Part shown: positions 42,599 to 57,303 of the stretch, piece after piece
Numbering within the stretch: position 1 is the first letter of the stretch
Layout of the letters: each line of letters starts with the position of its first letter
NCBI GenBank assembly: GCA_036172665.1
Contig: CM069872.1
Span: forward strand, 56,902,101 to 56,966,100
DNA from: Prosopocoilus inquinatus
Taxonomy: Eukaryota; Arthropoda; Insecta; Coleoptera; Lucanidae
Length of the DNA: 64,000 nt
Direction of reading: 5' to 3'
Notes under the pieces: generated by a model
Seen by the model: only the letters and a program-made list of their open reading frames with translations
What the model was told of the DNA's origin: nothing
Databases searched by the model: none
Translations under genes and position numbers: made by a program

Positions 42599-45500
42599 CT
42601 TTTGCAAACCGCTGCGTCAGCCGATGGTTTTGTGACTAATAACAAATAAAATAAGAAGAGAAAGGCGCAGTTTTCTTATACCTACGGCCGTCAAGAACGA
42701 CAACGAATGCAAGAATTTTGCATAATATGTAACAATGGTTTTCGCTCGTAATTGCGGATTGCGAGGAAACCAAGGATAATTCGCTCGCCCTTGTACTTTG
42801 GCTTTGGCATTGAAGATGGAAGAACGTCTGAAGGAATACGATGATTATTATCTTAAGATCTAATGGCCGAAATAAATTATTATTATTACTATTAAAAACC
42901 TCCAGAGTGATATGAATATTTTTTTTCTTTCTTGGTCCTTGGTGAAAGGTAAAGGAAAATTAAAACATCTAAAAAAACAAACAACAAAAATACTGACAGT
43001 AATTAAACAGAAAAATTAAAAAATATCAAAAAGAGAAATTCAAAGTCAAAAGATGAAACAGAATAGAAAGAGGGCGTTGAATTATAATAATTACAGTTTA
43101 CAGTTACATACACTTTACATCCGTTTAAAATTGAGAAACTACAAGGTGATCAAAAAATAGTTTCCAATACAATTAAGAGCTCATTTTTTTTTATTTGGGT
43201 GTTTGCTGCACTGCGATCGAATCTAGTTTGTTGATTTCATTTATTTATTTGACAGTTGTTTGACGTAACGTCCAGGGTTGCCAGATTGGGGCGAAATTCC
43301 GTCGTTTGGGCTACATCCGTTTAAGGTTTAAAAACTACAGAGTGACCAAAAAGAAGTTTCCGATACAACTAAGAGTCTATCTGCAGCATTGCAATCGAAT
43401 TTAGTTTGTTGATTTCATTTATTTGACAGTTGTTTGACGTGACGTCCAGGGTTGCCAGATTGGGGCGAAATTCCGTCATTTGGGCTACATCCGTTTAAGG
43501 TTTAAAAACTACAGAGTGACCAAAAAATAGTTTCCGATACAACTAAGAGCTCATTTTTTTTTTATTTGGGTGTTTGCTGCACTGCGATCGAATCTAGTTT
43601 GTTGATTTCATTTATTTATTTGACAGTAGTTTGACGTGACGTCCAGGGTTGCCAGACTGGGGCGAAATTCCGTTATTTGGGCTAGATCCGTTTAAGGTTT
43701 AAAAACTACAGAGTGACCAAAAATTAGTTTCCAATACAATTAAGAGTCCATTTTCTTCTTATTTGGCTATCTGCAGCATTGCAATCGAATTTAGTTTGTT
43801 GATTTCATTTATTTGACATTTGTTTGACGTGACGTCCAAGGTTGTCAGATTGGGCGAAATTCCGTCATTCGGGCTACATCCATTAAAGCTTAAAAACTAC
43901 AAAGTCATCAAAAATTAGTTTCCAATAAAATTAAGAGCCAATTTTTTTTATTTTGGTGTTTGCAGCACTGCAATCGAATCTAGTTTGTTGATTTTATTTA
44001 TTTATTTGACAGTGGTTTGACGTGACGTCCAGGGTTGCCAGACTGGGGCGAAATTCCGTCATTTGGGCTACATCCGTTTAAGGTTTAAAAACTACAGAGT
44101 GACCAATTAGTGTCCGATACAACTAAGAGTCCATTTTCTTTTTATTTGGGTGTTTGCAGCACTGCAATCGAATCTAGTTTGTTGATTTCATTTATTTATT
44201 TGACAGTAGTTTGACGTGACGTCCAGGGTTGCCCGATTGGGGCGAAATTCCGTCATTCGGACTACATCCGTTTAAAGCTTAAATACTACAAAGTGATCAA
44301 AAAATATTTTCCGATACAACTAAGAGCTCATTTTTTTTTATTTGGATGTTTGCTGCACTGCGATCGAATCTAGTTTGTTGGTTTCATTTATTTATTTGAC
44401 AGTAGTTTGACGTGACATCCAGGGTTGCCAGACTGGAGCGAAATTCCGTCATTTGGGCTACATCCGTTTAAGGTTTAAAAACTACAGAGTGACCAAAAAA
44501 TAGTTTCCGATACAACTAAGAGTCCATTTTCTTCTTATTTGGGTGTTTGCAGCACTGCAATCGAATCTAGTTTGTTGGTTTCATTTATTTATTTGACAGT
44601 AGTTTGACGTGATATCCAGGGTTGCCAGATTGGGGCGAAATTCCGTCATTCGGGCTACATCCATTTAAGGTTTAAAAACTACAGAGTGACCAAAAAATAG
44701 TTTCCGATACAACTAAGAGTCCATTTTCTTCTTATTTGGATGTTTGCTGCACTGCAATCGAATCTAGTTTGTTGGTTTCATTTATTTATTTGACAGTAGT
44801 TTGACGTGACATCCAGGGTTGCCAGATTGGGGCGAAATTCCGTCATTCGGGCTACATCCGTTTAAGGTTTAAAAACTACAGAGTGACCAAAAAATAGTTC
44901 CCGATACAACTAAGAGTCCATTTTCTTCTTATTTGGATGTTTGCTGCACTGCGATCGAATCTAGTTTGTTAGTTTCATTTATTTATTTGACAGTTGTTTG
45001 ACGTGACGTCCAGGGTTGCCAGATTAGGCGAAATTCCGTCATTCATTAAAGCTCATCCATTAAAGCTTAAAAACTACAAAGTCATCAAAAATTAGTTTCC
45101 AATAAAATTAAGAGCCAATTTTTTTTATTTTGGTGTTTGCTGTACTGCAATCGAATCTAGTTTGTTGATTTTATTTATTTATTTGACAGTGGTTTGACGT
45201 GACGTCCAGGGTTGCCAGATTAGGCGAAATTCCGTCATTCGGGCTACATTTTAGATGTTCTTGGTGTTTAAAAATCTTATTTGGCGCCCGGCGCCCCCAT
45301 TTTTGGGGTACTTTTATTGTTGTCTTCAATAACACGACACTCAACACATTTCTAAATTTAAATAAAATATAAAATGTGATCAGTAATGACTGTCCAAACC
45401 ACTACTACAAGACGATAATATTTCGAGTATCTCTTTTTTTGTTTTTCGTTCTTTTGTTTTGTTGTTTGTTTTGTTTTTCATTTTTTTTTCATTTTATTTT

Positions 45501-48358
45501 CAGGAATTGCTGTTTTGCATTTTATTCACGACTCATTTATTTTATTTTGTTTTTTTGTTTCCTGTCAGTTTCTCGACTCGCAAGAAAAATCGCTGCATTT
45601 TTTTGTCTGCCCGTTCTTCATTTGTTCCTTCCTATTTTTTGCATTTTCTTTTTTTTTTTTTTGCTTTTAATCGAATTGTTTTTCGTATTTTGCTGACCCC
45701 CGTTTTTTGTTTCCCACGAGTTTGTTATTTTTATTTTTTTTTTTTTGGCAAAACTATCGTCGATTTTCTTTTTTCTTTTTGTCATCTTAATCTCGCGGCA
45801 TCTTAAATTCATTTCATTTCTCTTTTATTTATTTTTATCAAATTTATTGTTCACATTTTGTTATAATAATAATAATAATAATAATCCATTCTCTTTTGTT
45901 TATTTTTCACATTTTTTTGATTTACGCTTTTTTACAGTTGTCTTTTGTTTTCCGCCAGTTTTTTTTTCTTTTCATTTTTTGACGCTTTTTTGTGACTCAT
46001 TTGTTTTGTGTCCATCTCATCTGTGTGATCTTCTTTCGTTTTACGCAATGCGTTTAGTTTTTTTTTTGTTTTGTTTTTATCGCATTATAATTTGTTCTGA
46101 TTTCTGACATCCCAAGCGGCGATTTTTTTTATTTGTTTTTGTTTTCTTTTCTTATTCTTCGTGTACCTATCTCTCATCTTTAAACAATACTTTTTTATTT
46201 ATGTTGTTTTATGTTTTACATAGTTTTCTTTATGCAATATTTTTCTGTTTTTTACTTTGTTTTTGTTTTTCTACATTTTGTTGATTGACGCTTTTCTTAC
46301 AGTTGTCTTTGTTTTCTGCCAGTTCTTTTTTCTTTTCATTTCTCGACGCTTTATTGTAATTCATTTGTGTCGTGTCCATCCCATTCGCGTGATCTTCTTT
46401 CGTTTTACGCAATGCATTTTGTTTTTGTTTTTTTGTTTTGTTTTTATCGTATTATTGACTTTCTCACAGTTTGCTTTCATTTGCTACGAATGTTTCAATT
46501 CTTCGAGAAAATTGTTGTAGATATTCTTTTGTCATGTTTTCTCTATTCACTTCATGCTTTGTATTTTGTTCCTTTCATTTCTCTTTTGTTCCCGAATTCT
46601 GATTTCTTTGCAGTATTTTGTTCCTTTCATTTTTCTTTTGTTTCCGATTTCTTTGCACCTCTCATTTGTTTTCTTTTTTTAATTTGTTTTGTTTTTCTTT
46701 TTTAACTAGTTCTTGTTTTCTTTTCTCATTCTTCGCGTATTTTTCATCTTTAAACAATACTATTTTTTGTTTATGTTATTTTACTTAAACCTCCTTGTGT
46801 TTTCTTTACGCAATATTTTTTTCTATTTTTCACTTTTATTATTATTTTTTTCTACTTACAACGACCCACCATTCTTTTTTTATCATTTTTTTACTCTTGT
46901 TTTTTTTAAAGTACTTTTTAGACGTGGCGTTTTTTGAATAGCCACAGTCTATGAATGAACTGCAGGATAAAATATTTTAATTATTTCTTCAATCAGTTTC
47001 TCACTCTTGATTTTGTTTTTTTTTTTTTTGTAGTCAGCGATAGTTCGAAGCACGATTCAGCTATTTAAATGCTAATCGCTGAAGTGTAACTAACCAACGA
47101 GGCTGGCCTTGGCGATTACTTTTAATGATTTATTGTTTTTTTTTTTTTTAATTTATTTATGATCGCATGCAAAGGATGAAATAAATTAACGCTAAACATC
47201 GACGGAGAGTTAACAGCTCCAGTTTTATTACTCGTTTAATTGGCAAAACTGAGATGGTTTAAATCCCATAATACGATCGACATCTATTTATTTTTTTATG
47301 ACTAAACAAGCAAGGAATAAATAAAGATTTGGTGAGGAGAACATCCTCCGGTTATGACAACCAACGGTCTTATCAAGTATTTATTTTTGTACTGAAGCTG
47401 ATTGCTCAGTTGTTGAAATACGTAAAAATAATGTTTTTTAATGTGTTTGTGTATTGTAAATTATTGGGTGTCTATCGGACAAAACTTGGTCACGTAAATA
47501 ACTTGTGTTGTATCATAAATTTTTATTGTCTTTTTTTCGCTTTTTATAATTTAATTATAAATAATAATTATTAATGTTGCAGACAAACACTCTGTAAACA
47601 TTTATTTACTTGTGATTAAAGGAGGTGTTTATTTTAAAACGCAGCGCCCTAGGAGTTTCTAGAAGACAGGCAATCCACCCCCTACTGATACGCGTGTATA
47701 TACTTTCTGTATGCAGAGCAGTAGAATGGGTTGCCTATCTTCAACTTCTTTTTTATAGGGATATTTATTATTAAATCTGAAGTGGACACCCCTACACAAG
47801 AAATTTACAGTACATTAAAAAAAACGTGGGATAATTCTGTTTTTAAAATCGTCGCAATAATTATAGTCTTTGCATAACAAATTCAAAAAAAAAAATATAT
47901 TACCAGTTGTAAACCACTTTAATGCATTATGTTGAGCACTTTGGATTATCCAGGCAATACTTTTCTTTAAAAAAAAAAAGTTACTAACTTTCCTTTTATA
48001 AGTTCCTTCTTTTTTGGTTCAAAATTAAAAAAATTCAGAATCAGAATGGTAATTACATTTAACACAAAGCGAACATGATCTTCCAGCTTCTCTTTTTATT
48101 TAAATAAAAACCTCTCATTGCCTCGTTATTAAATACGAAAACCTTTCAAATCCACAGAGATTCTTAAACGAACAAATTATTTAACCCAGTCTCCGAGCTT
48201 CCGAAGATTTTTTTATTTTAATTCCAAGCGCAGCAGCGACTGACCTATACCTATATTAGAGTGTTTAAAAAAAAAAAAGGTGGCAAACACACACACACAT
48301 ACACAAAATTTATAAAACCTTACTTTTATTTCACCTAAACCTAAACAAAACAAACAAA
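42599..48358. repeat. Spacer between takeout-like gene and Cdk8
   Basis: 43080-45245 is a tandem array of about eleven units (174-200 bp) with TTTGACGTGACGTCCAGGG and AATCGAATCTAGTTTGTTG. 45.4-46.95 kb is T-rich low-complexity DNA with an (ATA)n run at 45864. 47.0-48.3 kb is AT-rich and holds the hairpin at 47651-47750. No gene was seen. Confidence 0.75.
47651..47750. ncRNA. Candidate microRNA-like hairpin
   Basis: The arm GAAGACAGGCAATCCA...CTACTG pairs with CAGTAG...TGGGTTGCCTATCTTC across a ~35-nt terminal region, with outer pairing of AGTT around it. Pairing gives an imperfect stem of roughly 25-30 bp with small internal loops, the size of an insect pre-miRNA. I do not recognise the mature sequence. 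Strand cannot be decided from symmetry alone. Confidence 0.35.
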
Positions 48359-50195
<1,837 letters not shown>

Positions 50196-51199
50196 GAGCC
50201 CGGTCATATTACGGTGGTGGTCTGTGGGGGGGAACACTTCCGGGGGAAGCGTCGGGGGGGTCGTCTGAAAACGCTTTTATCTGAAAGTAAAGTTAACCTA
50301 AAAATGCACTAGTTTCCTTATATAAGCGATTAGTACGTTAAATGCGTTGCATATTTTTGTCCAAACTCAAATAACACCGAATAAATTTTAAAAAATAATA
50401 AATAAAAACACAAACATAACCTTACATTTTACGATCGGTCTAAAACACGAATTTTCTTGGTTTGGACGGTGCTAATGGAAGTCTAAATGTGCATTGATAA
50501 ATAGTAAATAATAAATAGTTAAATTAAATTAATTAACTAATTAAAAGCGTTTTATAAGTAGCAAAATCAAACAAACACATAACCTACCAGCAATAGCAGA
50601 CTGTGAAGTTAGCTACTCAAACAGCGTTGCCAATGAGTGAAATTGCAAAGTTTCTCCTATGGCGACCAAAAATCTTTTTCTATCTTGTCAACTTACTTGC
50701 CAAGAAACGAGTCCTTTTAGAAAATGCAATTTTATCTGTGCAAACTACAATGTAAGTACTGGATTTAGAAACTAATTTTGATGAAATTAACGAGAAATAA
50801 CTTTTTTTTAAGAAATCATAAGCCAAGCAGAGCCAGCCACTTCCCAGATGGCGCTGCGCGATTTCCAAATTCGAATTAAAAAGGAAAACAGCGTCATTTC
50901 AGAAATTACAATTTTATTTGTGTACGTGATGCAAGCTGTTTACATTTCCAAATTAATTTTGACTTTAAAAAAAACCCCGAAAGGAAAACACCATTTTTGC
51001 ATGCATGAAATTAAAAGTACGGTATAGGGCACCCAGATGGCGCTGACGCGACTTGACAATTTGAATTTAGAAAATGGCGGCTCGTTTTAGAAAAGTTATC
51101 CGCGTAAAAAAGACTCAAATTACCGATTATATACCGCGTATCTTTTTATAATCATTAAAAAACGCTGGGTATAGTGTGATTATGTTCGCCGCATCCAAC
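50196..51199. other. Upstream region of Cdk8
   Basis: It probably contains the Cdk8 5' UTR and promoter. Two copies of CAGATGGCGCTG (near 50846 and 51032) belong to a motif seen again at 54.97-55.31 kb. No gene was seen. Confidence 0.5.
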
Positions 51200-51580
51200 C
51201 AAGACTCGTGAGCAAGATCAGTCGAGACAGCAGCAAGAAAATTGCGTTTGCGTTTTGAATTGTGTAGATTTTTCAAGCGCTAAAATCAAGAGGTAAGTTT
51301 CAAATTAAAAGAAAAGAGATTTCAAACTCCTTCGAGTTTTCAAGTTTGCCTTCCGAACTCTTCTTGAAACATGCGATTTATTTTTAAGACTGAAGAAGTA
51401 ATTAATCGCAAAAAAGAAAAACAAAGCAGCTAAAGCATAATAGTTATTTTATTAATCCATCATCTACAATTTGATTTTTTTTTTACAGTCTTTCAATCGA
51501 TTCGGACAAACCATTCGTAAAGCGAACATCCAACGACAACTCCACATCTTCGCCTTCGACTTCGACATCGTTAAGAACAG
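51200..51580 (+). other. Two exon-like segments of an unassigned + strand transcript
   Basis: A segment ending AATCAAGAG at 51292 is followed by donor GTAAGT. A second segment, 51489-51580, lies between TTTTTTTTACAG and GTTAGT. The 5' limit (~51200) is a guess near TCAGTC at 51218. The first segment contains only a nine-codon ORF (MFAASNQDS) near its start; the second is open in two frames, one Ser/Thr-rich. It points away from Cdk8 and toward Rassf. It could be 5' UTR exons of a gene beyond the window or a long non-coding RNA. Confidence 0.4.
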
Positions 51581-51888
51581 GTTAGTGTCTGGTAATGTAA
51601 GTTAATTAACTAATCGCCGCCTATCTACGCGGGAATTCCTCTCGAGTTTTTACGCCCTGCAAACGATTTGCCTACTAAATCCTTAATGAGTATCAAGAAG
51701 ATGACTGCGCGTAAAGAAAAAGCAACAAACGATAAGTATATAAAAGTGAAAAAATATAGTAATAATGACGTAAGGAACGATTAATGAGAACGTTGTGCGC
51801 GTGAGTACAAGAGGAGGGGGTTACATGGATGGAAATTAAACCTAGCGGGTGATGTGTAACGGAGATTAATTCGGAAGAAAAGGGGGAA

Positions 51889-51949
51889 TTACAATCTAAC
51901 TTTCAGATCCTCCATTCTCTGCTTTATTCTTCGCCTGGTTTCTTGAAAC
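51889..51949 (-). CDS. Rassf: Rassf exon 6: SARAH end
   Basis: It follows CCTCGTAG. It encodes [22 protein letters not shown], a basic amphipathic helix that completes SARAH. Confidence 0.9.
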
Positions 51950-53914
51950 CTACGAGGGTAACACATAGCAAAACGCAGATTGAAATCTCAACTCACTTAC
52001 TTGTCTTTAACTCGCGCCACTTCTTTCTCTTCTTGCGTGTAGTACTGATTGAGAATTGCGCGACACTCCGCCAGGGACAAGTTTAAAAACTGTGCGACTT
52101 CGCAGCTTACTTCCGGAGTATTCTGACTGTCCATGAGGAAGAGTCTGGCTACGTCTTCGTGGGGGCCGAGCAACACTCTCACTAGCAAAGGATACTCGTC
52201 GTCTTTCAACCTTCTTTGCTCTGCAATAAGAAAAAGTAATTAAAGAGGTCGAGCAGGATGCGATTCGGGCTAGGCAAACCTCCGCTGTCTCTCACTACAA
52301 ACAAGGCGAAGTTATGAGCGACGCTGTCGACCTTGTATTTCTCCAGCATCAAATTGATGACTTCCTGGGTGTTAACCAGCGAGGTCACCCACACGCTCAT
52401 CTGGCTTCCATGGGGTGGTGTAAAGAAACTCGTCTCCCGATCATAGAAGTGTCCGTTGATGGAGCAGCGCCTTTTAATTTTGGAGCGCGACAGTCGCTTG
52501 CCCGGTCTGCGCTTGATCGCAGAAGAGCCGGTCTTCGCAGCGCGACGAACCACGACCTCCTGGTTATCGGTGTTGAGCACCTCGAAATTACTGACGGTGG
52601 AGCGATCGAATTCCGGAGACGGCGGCTCCCTCAATCGCTCTAAGCAATCGGGCCCCGACATCGACCTATTTAAGTGGTTGGTCACCTCGATCCAGCTGTC
52701 GTCTTTCACGTTCACATTCACATTCACCACTTGCAAATTATTTTCCTTGTCGTCGCTCGTGCTTTGGTCTTCGATTCCGTTCAGAGTGGAAGTGGAGGTG
52801 ATTTCAGACCTAAAAAGAAACGACATAATAAAGTCGACTGTATTCATGTAGTTTGGGGGAATACTTAGAAGCGTTTTCCTTAGAAGACTCGGTGCTTGCT
52901 TGCGATGACGGAAGGGCAAGCGGCATAGTCTGGTAGAGCTTCTCAGACTCGGCGACTCTCCTTTCGACTTGCAGAAGCTCGTCGAGCTCATCCCACTCCA
53001 TGTTTTTTATATCCAGCTTAGGGGGCAGTGTTAGACTCTTGGGGACGTCCTGGGAGGGCGAGGGGATTTCATTCGTATCCGAGCCGGATTCAATCCCTGT
53101 ATCCGACTTATCAAACGAATCGTCCATGTTAAGCGTGTTGGACGAACTGTTCAAATCAGAGGACGAGGTCGAGACGTCGTTGTAACTGCTGTCTTGCGTC
53201 AAGTCCTCGTCTGAATCGAAATCGTAATTGACGCGGCAGGAATTTCGCTTGCGAACCGTGACGACCGTGCGCTGGTCGTCGTTTTCTTTCAGGTGGATCA
53301 CCCCCTGCACGCCCCAGTGGATCCGCAGGGAACCTTCCAGGACGAGCCTTCCGTTGACTTCACGGCTGCGCACTTCGCCGCTTTTACCGTCGAAAAACTG
53401 ATTGTACACCTGAAGGGGGGAGATGCAAAATTTATTTATTCGTTTGTTTTATTTAAAAGAAAATTAAATAGTGTACACTTACAGGGGGCAAATGCAAAAT
53501 TTACGAAGGCCGTGGTTTTGTTTGAAAGAAAATTAAATACCTTCAATTTGGATTCTAAATGCGATCGTGGTAAGGCGGGGCCTGATCCGATCTTAGGCGA
53601 CTCCCTCTGCTGGCCGAAGCTCTTGTGTGACTCGACCCGAGTTCCGTGTCCAAACAACTGAGGTCCGAAGAGAGCCCCGTAGCATGGCACGTGACAGTAC
53701 GGTACCCCCTTATGCTCGGCATGTTGTCCGGGGTTCAATCGCTTGCCGCACTCTTCACATCTGAGGCACTCGGGGTGCCAGTCGTACCCCAGAGATTGCT
53801 TCCTCTCGGCTGTGGGGGTTCGAATTTTTTTTGGTTTTTTGTAGGGGTGAACGGGCGGAAAAATCGTGACTTACCGAAGAAGACGGGCTTCCCGCACTTG
53901 TGGCATTTCCACAT
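51889..53914 (-). CDS. Rassf: Ras-association domain family protein with LIM domain
   Basis: In Drosophila, Rassf is a LIM-RA-SARAH scaffold that binds Ras-type GTPases and, through SARAH, the Hippo kinase. Exons, in transcript order: 53914-53875, 53809-53541, 53409-52865, 52809-52280, 52220-52001, 51949-51889; the sum is 1665 nt, 554 residues. The LIM domain is residues ~4-57 with zinc ligands visible in [16 protein letters not shown] and VPYCHVPC. The middle is Ser/Asp-rich and probably disordered. The RA domain spans ~403-486 ([18 protein letters not shown] and [17 protein letters not shown]). The C-terminal coiled SARAH helix ends [13 protein letters not shown]. The LIM domain is the arthropod feature; vertebrate RASSF1 has a C1 domain instead. 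The first ATG in the open frame is 53914. Confidence 0.94.
52001..52220 (-). CDS. Rassf: Rassf exon 5: RA end and SARAH start
   Basis: It follows ATTGCAG. It encodes [20 protein letters not shown] and [20 protein letters not shown]. The donor is GTAAGT, phase 2. Confidence 0.93.
52280..52809 (-). CDS. Rassf: Rassf exon 4: linker and RA domain start
   Basis: It follows CTTTTTAG. It holds a basic segment ([16 protein letters not shown]) followed by the RA fold with [18 protein letters not shown] and [12 protein letters not shown]. The donor is GTTTGC. Confidence 0.9.
52865..53409 (-). CDS. Rassf: Rassf exon 3: linker
   Basis: It follows CCCTTCAG. It encodes [37 protein letters not shown] and a long Ser/Asp-rich stretch, ending SSKENAS before GTATTC. 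Confidence 0.9.
53541..53809 (-). CDS. Rassf: Rassf exon 2: LIM domain
   Basis: It follows CCCCACAG. It encodes [20 protein letters not shown] and [19 protein letters not shown], then a basic linker. The donor is GTATTT, phase 0. Confidence 0.93.
53875..53914 (-). CDS. Rassf: Rassf exon 1
   Basis: It encodes [13 protein letters not shown], the first LIM zinc knuckle half, ending in phase 1 before GTAAGT. No upstream in-frame ATG is present before the frame closes. Confidence 0.9.
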
Positions 53915-56900
53915 CGTATTTTCGGGGGCTGCGCAAGTCTCTTTTGCGGGTGATGGACGAGGGACGAGGGTCTTGAACTCGCATCTCAACAACAACGCAA
54001 CTCCATTGTTGAATCAGATGATTTCATTGTAGGCGCATCTCAAAAGTTTCTTCCGCTTTAACTGTACGATGTGTTGCCTATAGGCGTAGGCGCAATCGCA
54101 TCCAAGATCGCACCCCATTACAAAACAAAACTGGGTCGCGTTCAGAAATTATGTAGCGAGAGCACTTTAGGCGTTTAAAATGAGAAACAAAATGCACAAA
54201 ACCATTTACATGAGAGAGAAAGAATATTACCTCTCTTTTATTCCTGAACGGGGCTCCTGAAGTATGCAGGAAATGTGGTAAAAATGATTATAAAGTCTTT
54301 GTAAATCTCGTAATGATTTTTGTGGTTAAGTTTTAAGTTAAAAGAAACTTACCAAAAAGAAAAGGTGCATCGCGTCAACTTCATGGTTGCCGTTCCATAT
54401 AGGTTCTTCATTTATTCTTGTATCTGACGTCATATGTGACGTATGTACCAACGCGCCCAAAATAATTGGAACGCGTAATTTTAACAATTTCAAGGGCAAA
54501 CGCACTTCAGAAAAACTGACAGAAGCTCAAATTTGCAAAAATATTCTTCTCCCATTTTTAAATCAACAGATCGAAAAACAGGAACCGATTAAAAAAAGGA
54601 ATTACAGCCGAAAGCAGACAATTACAGTCTCCTGTAATATTTCTTCCTCCAGAATTTTTCTGTTTAAATACGACTTCACACGTGATCTGAAAAAAATTGA
54701 AACCTTTTAGATTCGATAAGCTCAGAACTTTTATAAAACCTGTGGAGTCGCATTTAAACAGCGTCATTTCGGAGAAAGAAAAATTACAGGAAACTGTAAC
54801 CGTCTACTTCTTTTTTGCTTTCGACCGTAAATAACAACTTCAACAAAAAAAAAAACATAACTTTGAACGGCCGAAATAGCAGCGATTGCAGCGCCATTTG
54901 TGAAGGCGGCGGGCGATAACGAATAGAAAAACTAATTTCAGTTTTCAAAAAATTTGTAGTCCAGGGAAATTTCGAAAGATGGTGCTGACGCAATACACTC
55001 TTAACAATTTCAAAAATGTCAAGAGAAGCTCAAAATTGCAAAAGAAAATAGTTATCTGCCTCTTTCCATTTTTAATAAACAAAAAACAAAAGATGAAGCA
55101 AATTTCAAAGAAATGTCGACGTAAATAAGCAAAGAAACAAGAGAGGATCGGCGAGTCTCTTCACGGGAGGAATGATCCAAGCGTAAATACAAGCAAATGT
55201 TTTTTTTTTTAATTTTATGCAGAAAAAAATGTAAGCAGACCAAATTTATCTACCGGACGGATAGATGGCGCTGGCGCAATGCAATTTTATCTATCAGACG
55301 GTTGGATGGCGCTGACGCAATACAATTTAACTTCCTTCTGCGCAGTGTTGCCAATTAAAATCGTCTAATCCTGATTTGACAGTTTTTAAATTAACGGTTT
55401 CTGAATTCTCTTTTTTTGTTATTCTTTCTCAAGTTTTCCTGTCACTTATTAATATTAATTTAACGATTCGTTTTGAGAATTTCATGATGATCGTCATTTG
55501 TTTCTCTTATTTTCTTCGGAGGTTTTAATTTTTTCCTTCCATTCCGATTCGGTTTCCCGATCGTCAAAAACGTTTCTCGCAAATTAAATAATCGGAAATT
55601 TATTTTGAAATAATTTTCGTCGCGTTTCATTTTGTTTCGTAAGATTTGCGATTGTCATTTGTTTTCGTTTTTCTTTCACTTTACGTTTTCTTTTGTGAAT
55701 TTCAAGTCACCGTTACGTTTCGGATTCGTCAATTGAATGAAAAAAAAAATTAAAACAATCAACTTCCAAAAATGAATTGATTAAAAAAAGATGAGCCACG
55801 TAGTTGCCTGGCTAGCTGATTGATTTAAATATTTTTTTAATAGTTCCTTTCGGACACTCATTTTCAAGCACCCTGTATAATCAATCAGTGATACTAATTA
55901 AAAAATGTTAATCAGAAATTTTCCTTTCTTTCGTCACTGTCGATCTGTTTAATCGATCTAAAAAAAAATACGATTCGTTTTCATTGTGTAAAGAAGTTGT
56001 TTGTAAGTCGATCCGACTTGTTAAAAAAAACAATAATAGTAATAAATAAAATCCCGAAAATATATTTGTAGGAGGGGGAGGACAGTTGACAGTGACAGTC
56101 AACTTGTTGATTTAATTAAATATTTTTTTATTACGCCGCCGTTTCATTTCAGATAGGTACCTATTTTCAAGGACCCTATATAATCATAATTAATAAAATA
56201 AAAAATTATGTTAATTAGAATTTGGAAATTATCTCTTCACTGGCGATCTTTTTATTAAGTCAAAAAATAGTTCCTTTTGGATACTTATTTTCAAGCACCC
56301 TGTATAATCAATGATACTACATAATTAAAAAATGTCAATCAGAAATTTTCTTTTCTTTCTTCACTGTCGATCTGTTTAATCGATCTAAAAAAAAATACTG
56401 TTCCGTTTTCACCGTGTGGAGAAGGTGCTTATAAATCGATGTGACTTATTAAAAAAATAATAATAATAATAATAAATAAACTCCCAAAAATATATTTGTA
56501 AGAGGGGGAGGACAGTTGACAGTGGTTAACTTGTTGATTTAAATACTTTTTTATTACGCCGCCGTTTCATTTCGGATACCTATTTTGAAGGACCCTATAT
56601 AATCATAATTAATAAAATAAAAAATTAGGTTAATTAGAATTTTTTTTTAAATTAACAAATACAATCCGATTTGTTTGTGTTTGTTATGTGGCGAAGCTCT
56701 TCATGAATTGGTCTGAGTTATTAAAAAAAAAAAAAAAATTAACTTTCAAAAATAAATTGGTAAAAAAATGGGCCACGTAGTTGCCTGCATATTTTTTTGT
56801 AGTTACGCTCATTCCTTTCGGACACCTATTTTCAAGCACCCTGTATAATCAATATTAAATTTAAAAAAAAAAGATCATTTTCTCTTCATTACAGAGGTCG

Positions 56901-57100
56901 ACTCTTTAATGAATCTAAAAAAAATTTTTTTTTGTATTGTTACGCCCTCTCATTTCACACGCCTGTTCTCGAGCACCCTGTATGTTTATTATTAATTAAA
57001 TGAAAGTTAATTTAAAAATTACGAATTCTCTTCACTCGTGACCGCGTTTTATTTATTAATTCAAACATTTGCAGTCCGTCTTCACTACGTGAGCGAAACG
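53915..57100. repeat. Region upstream of Rassf with CACCCTGTATA repeats
   Basis: 54.9-55.3 kb carries GATGGCGCTGACGCAAT copies. 55.8-57.0 kb has about four units of roughly 350 bp, each with CAAGCACCCTGTATAATC or close variants. No gene was seen. Confidence 0.65.
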
Positions 57101-57138
57101 TTAATTAATTAATTTGCGTTTTATTAAAAAAAAAAAAA

Positions 57139-57303
57139 TGAATTCCGTTTTTGCGTGCGTTGCGAAATGGCGTCGGCGCGCAAGGAGCGTCGCGGAAATT
57201 GGCGCGCGTCTTTATCGCGCTTTTAGTTCGAAAGCGTCGCCGGCGCTTGATAGTGACCGAGCGCTTACCACATCCAGGCTTTCGTGTTCATGTTTTCTTT
57301 GCA
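57139..57303 (+). other. GC-rich segment with a donor-like end
   Basis: This unusually GC-rich segment begins with ATG (MNSVFACVAKWRRRARSVAE) and ends TTTGCA before GTAAGT. It could be a first exon or promoter-associated transcript start. No family is recognisable and no partner exon was found. Confidence 0.25.

Noticed and set aside
45376..46937. Phe-rich ORFs in T-rich DNA
   Set aside because: Composition reflects TTT runs; no domain, repeats of the same low-complexity phrase.
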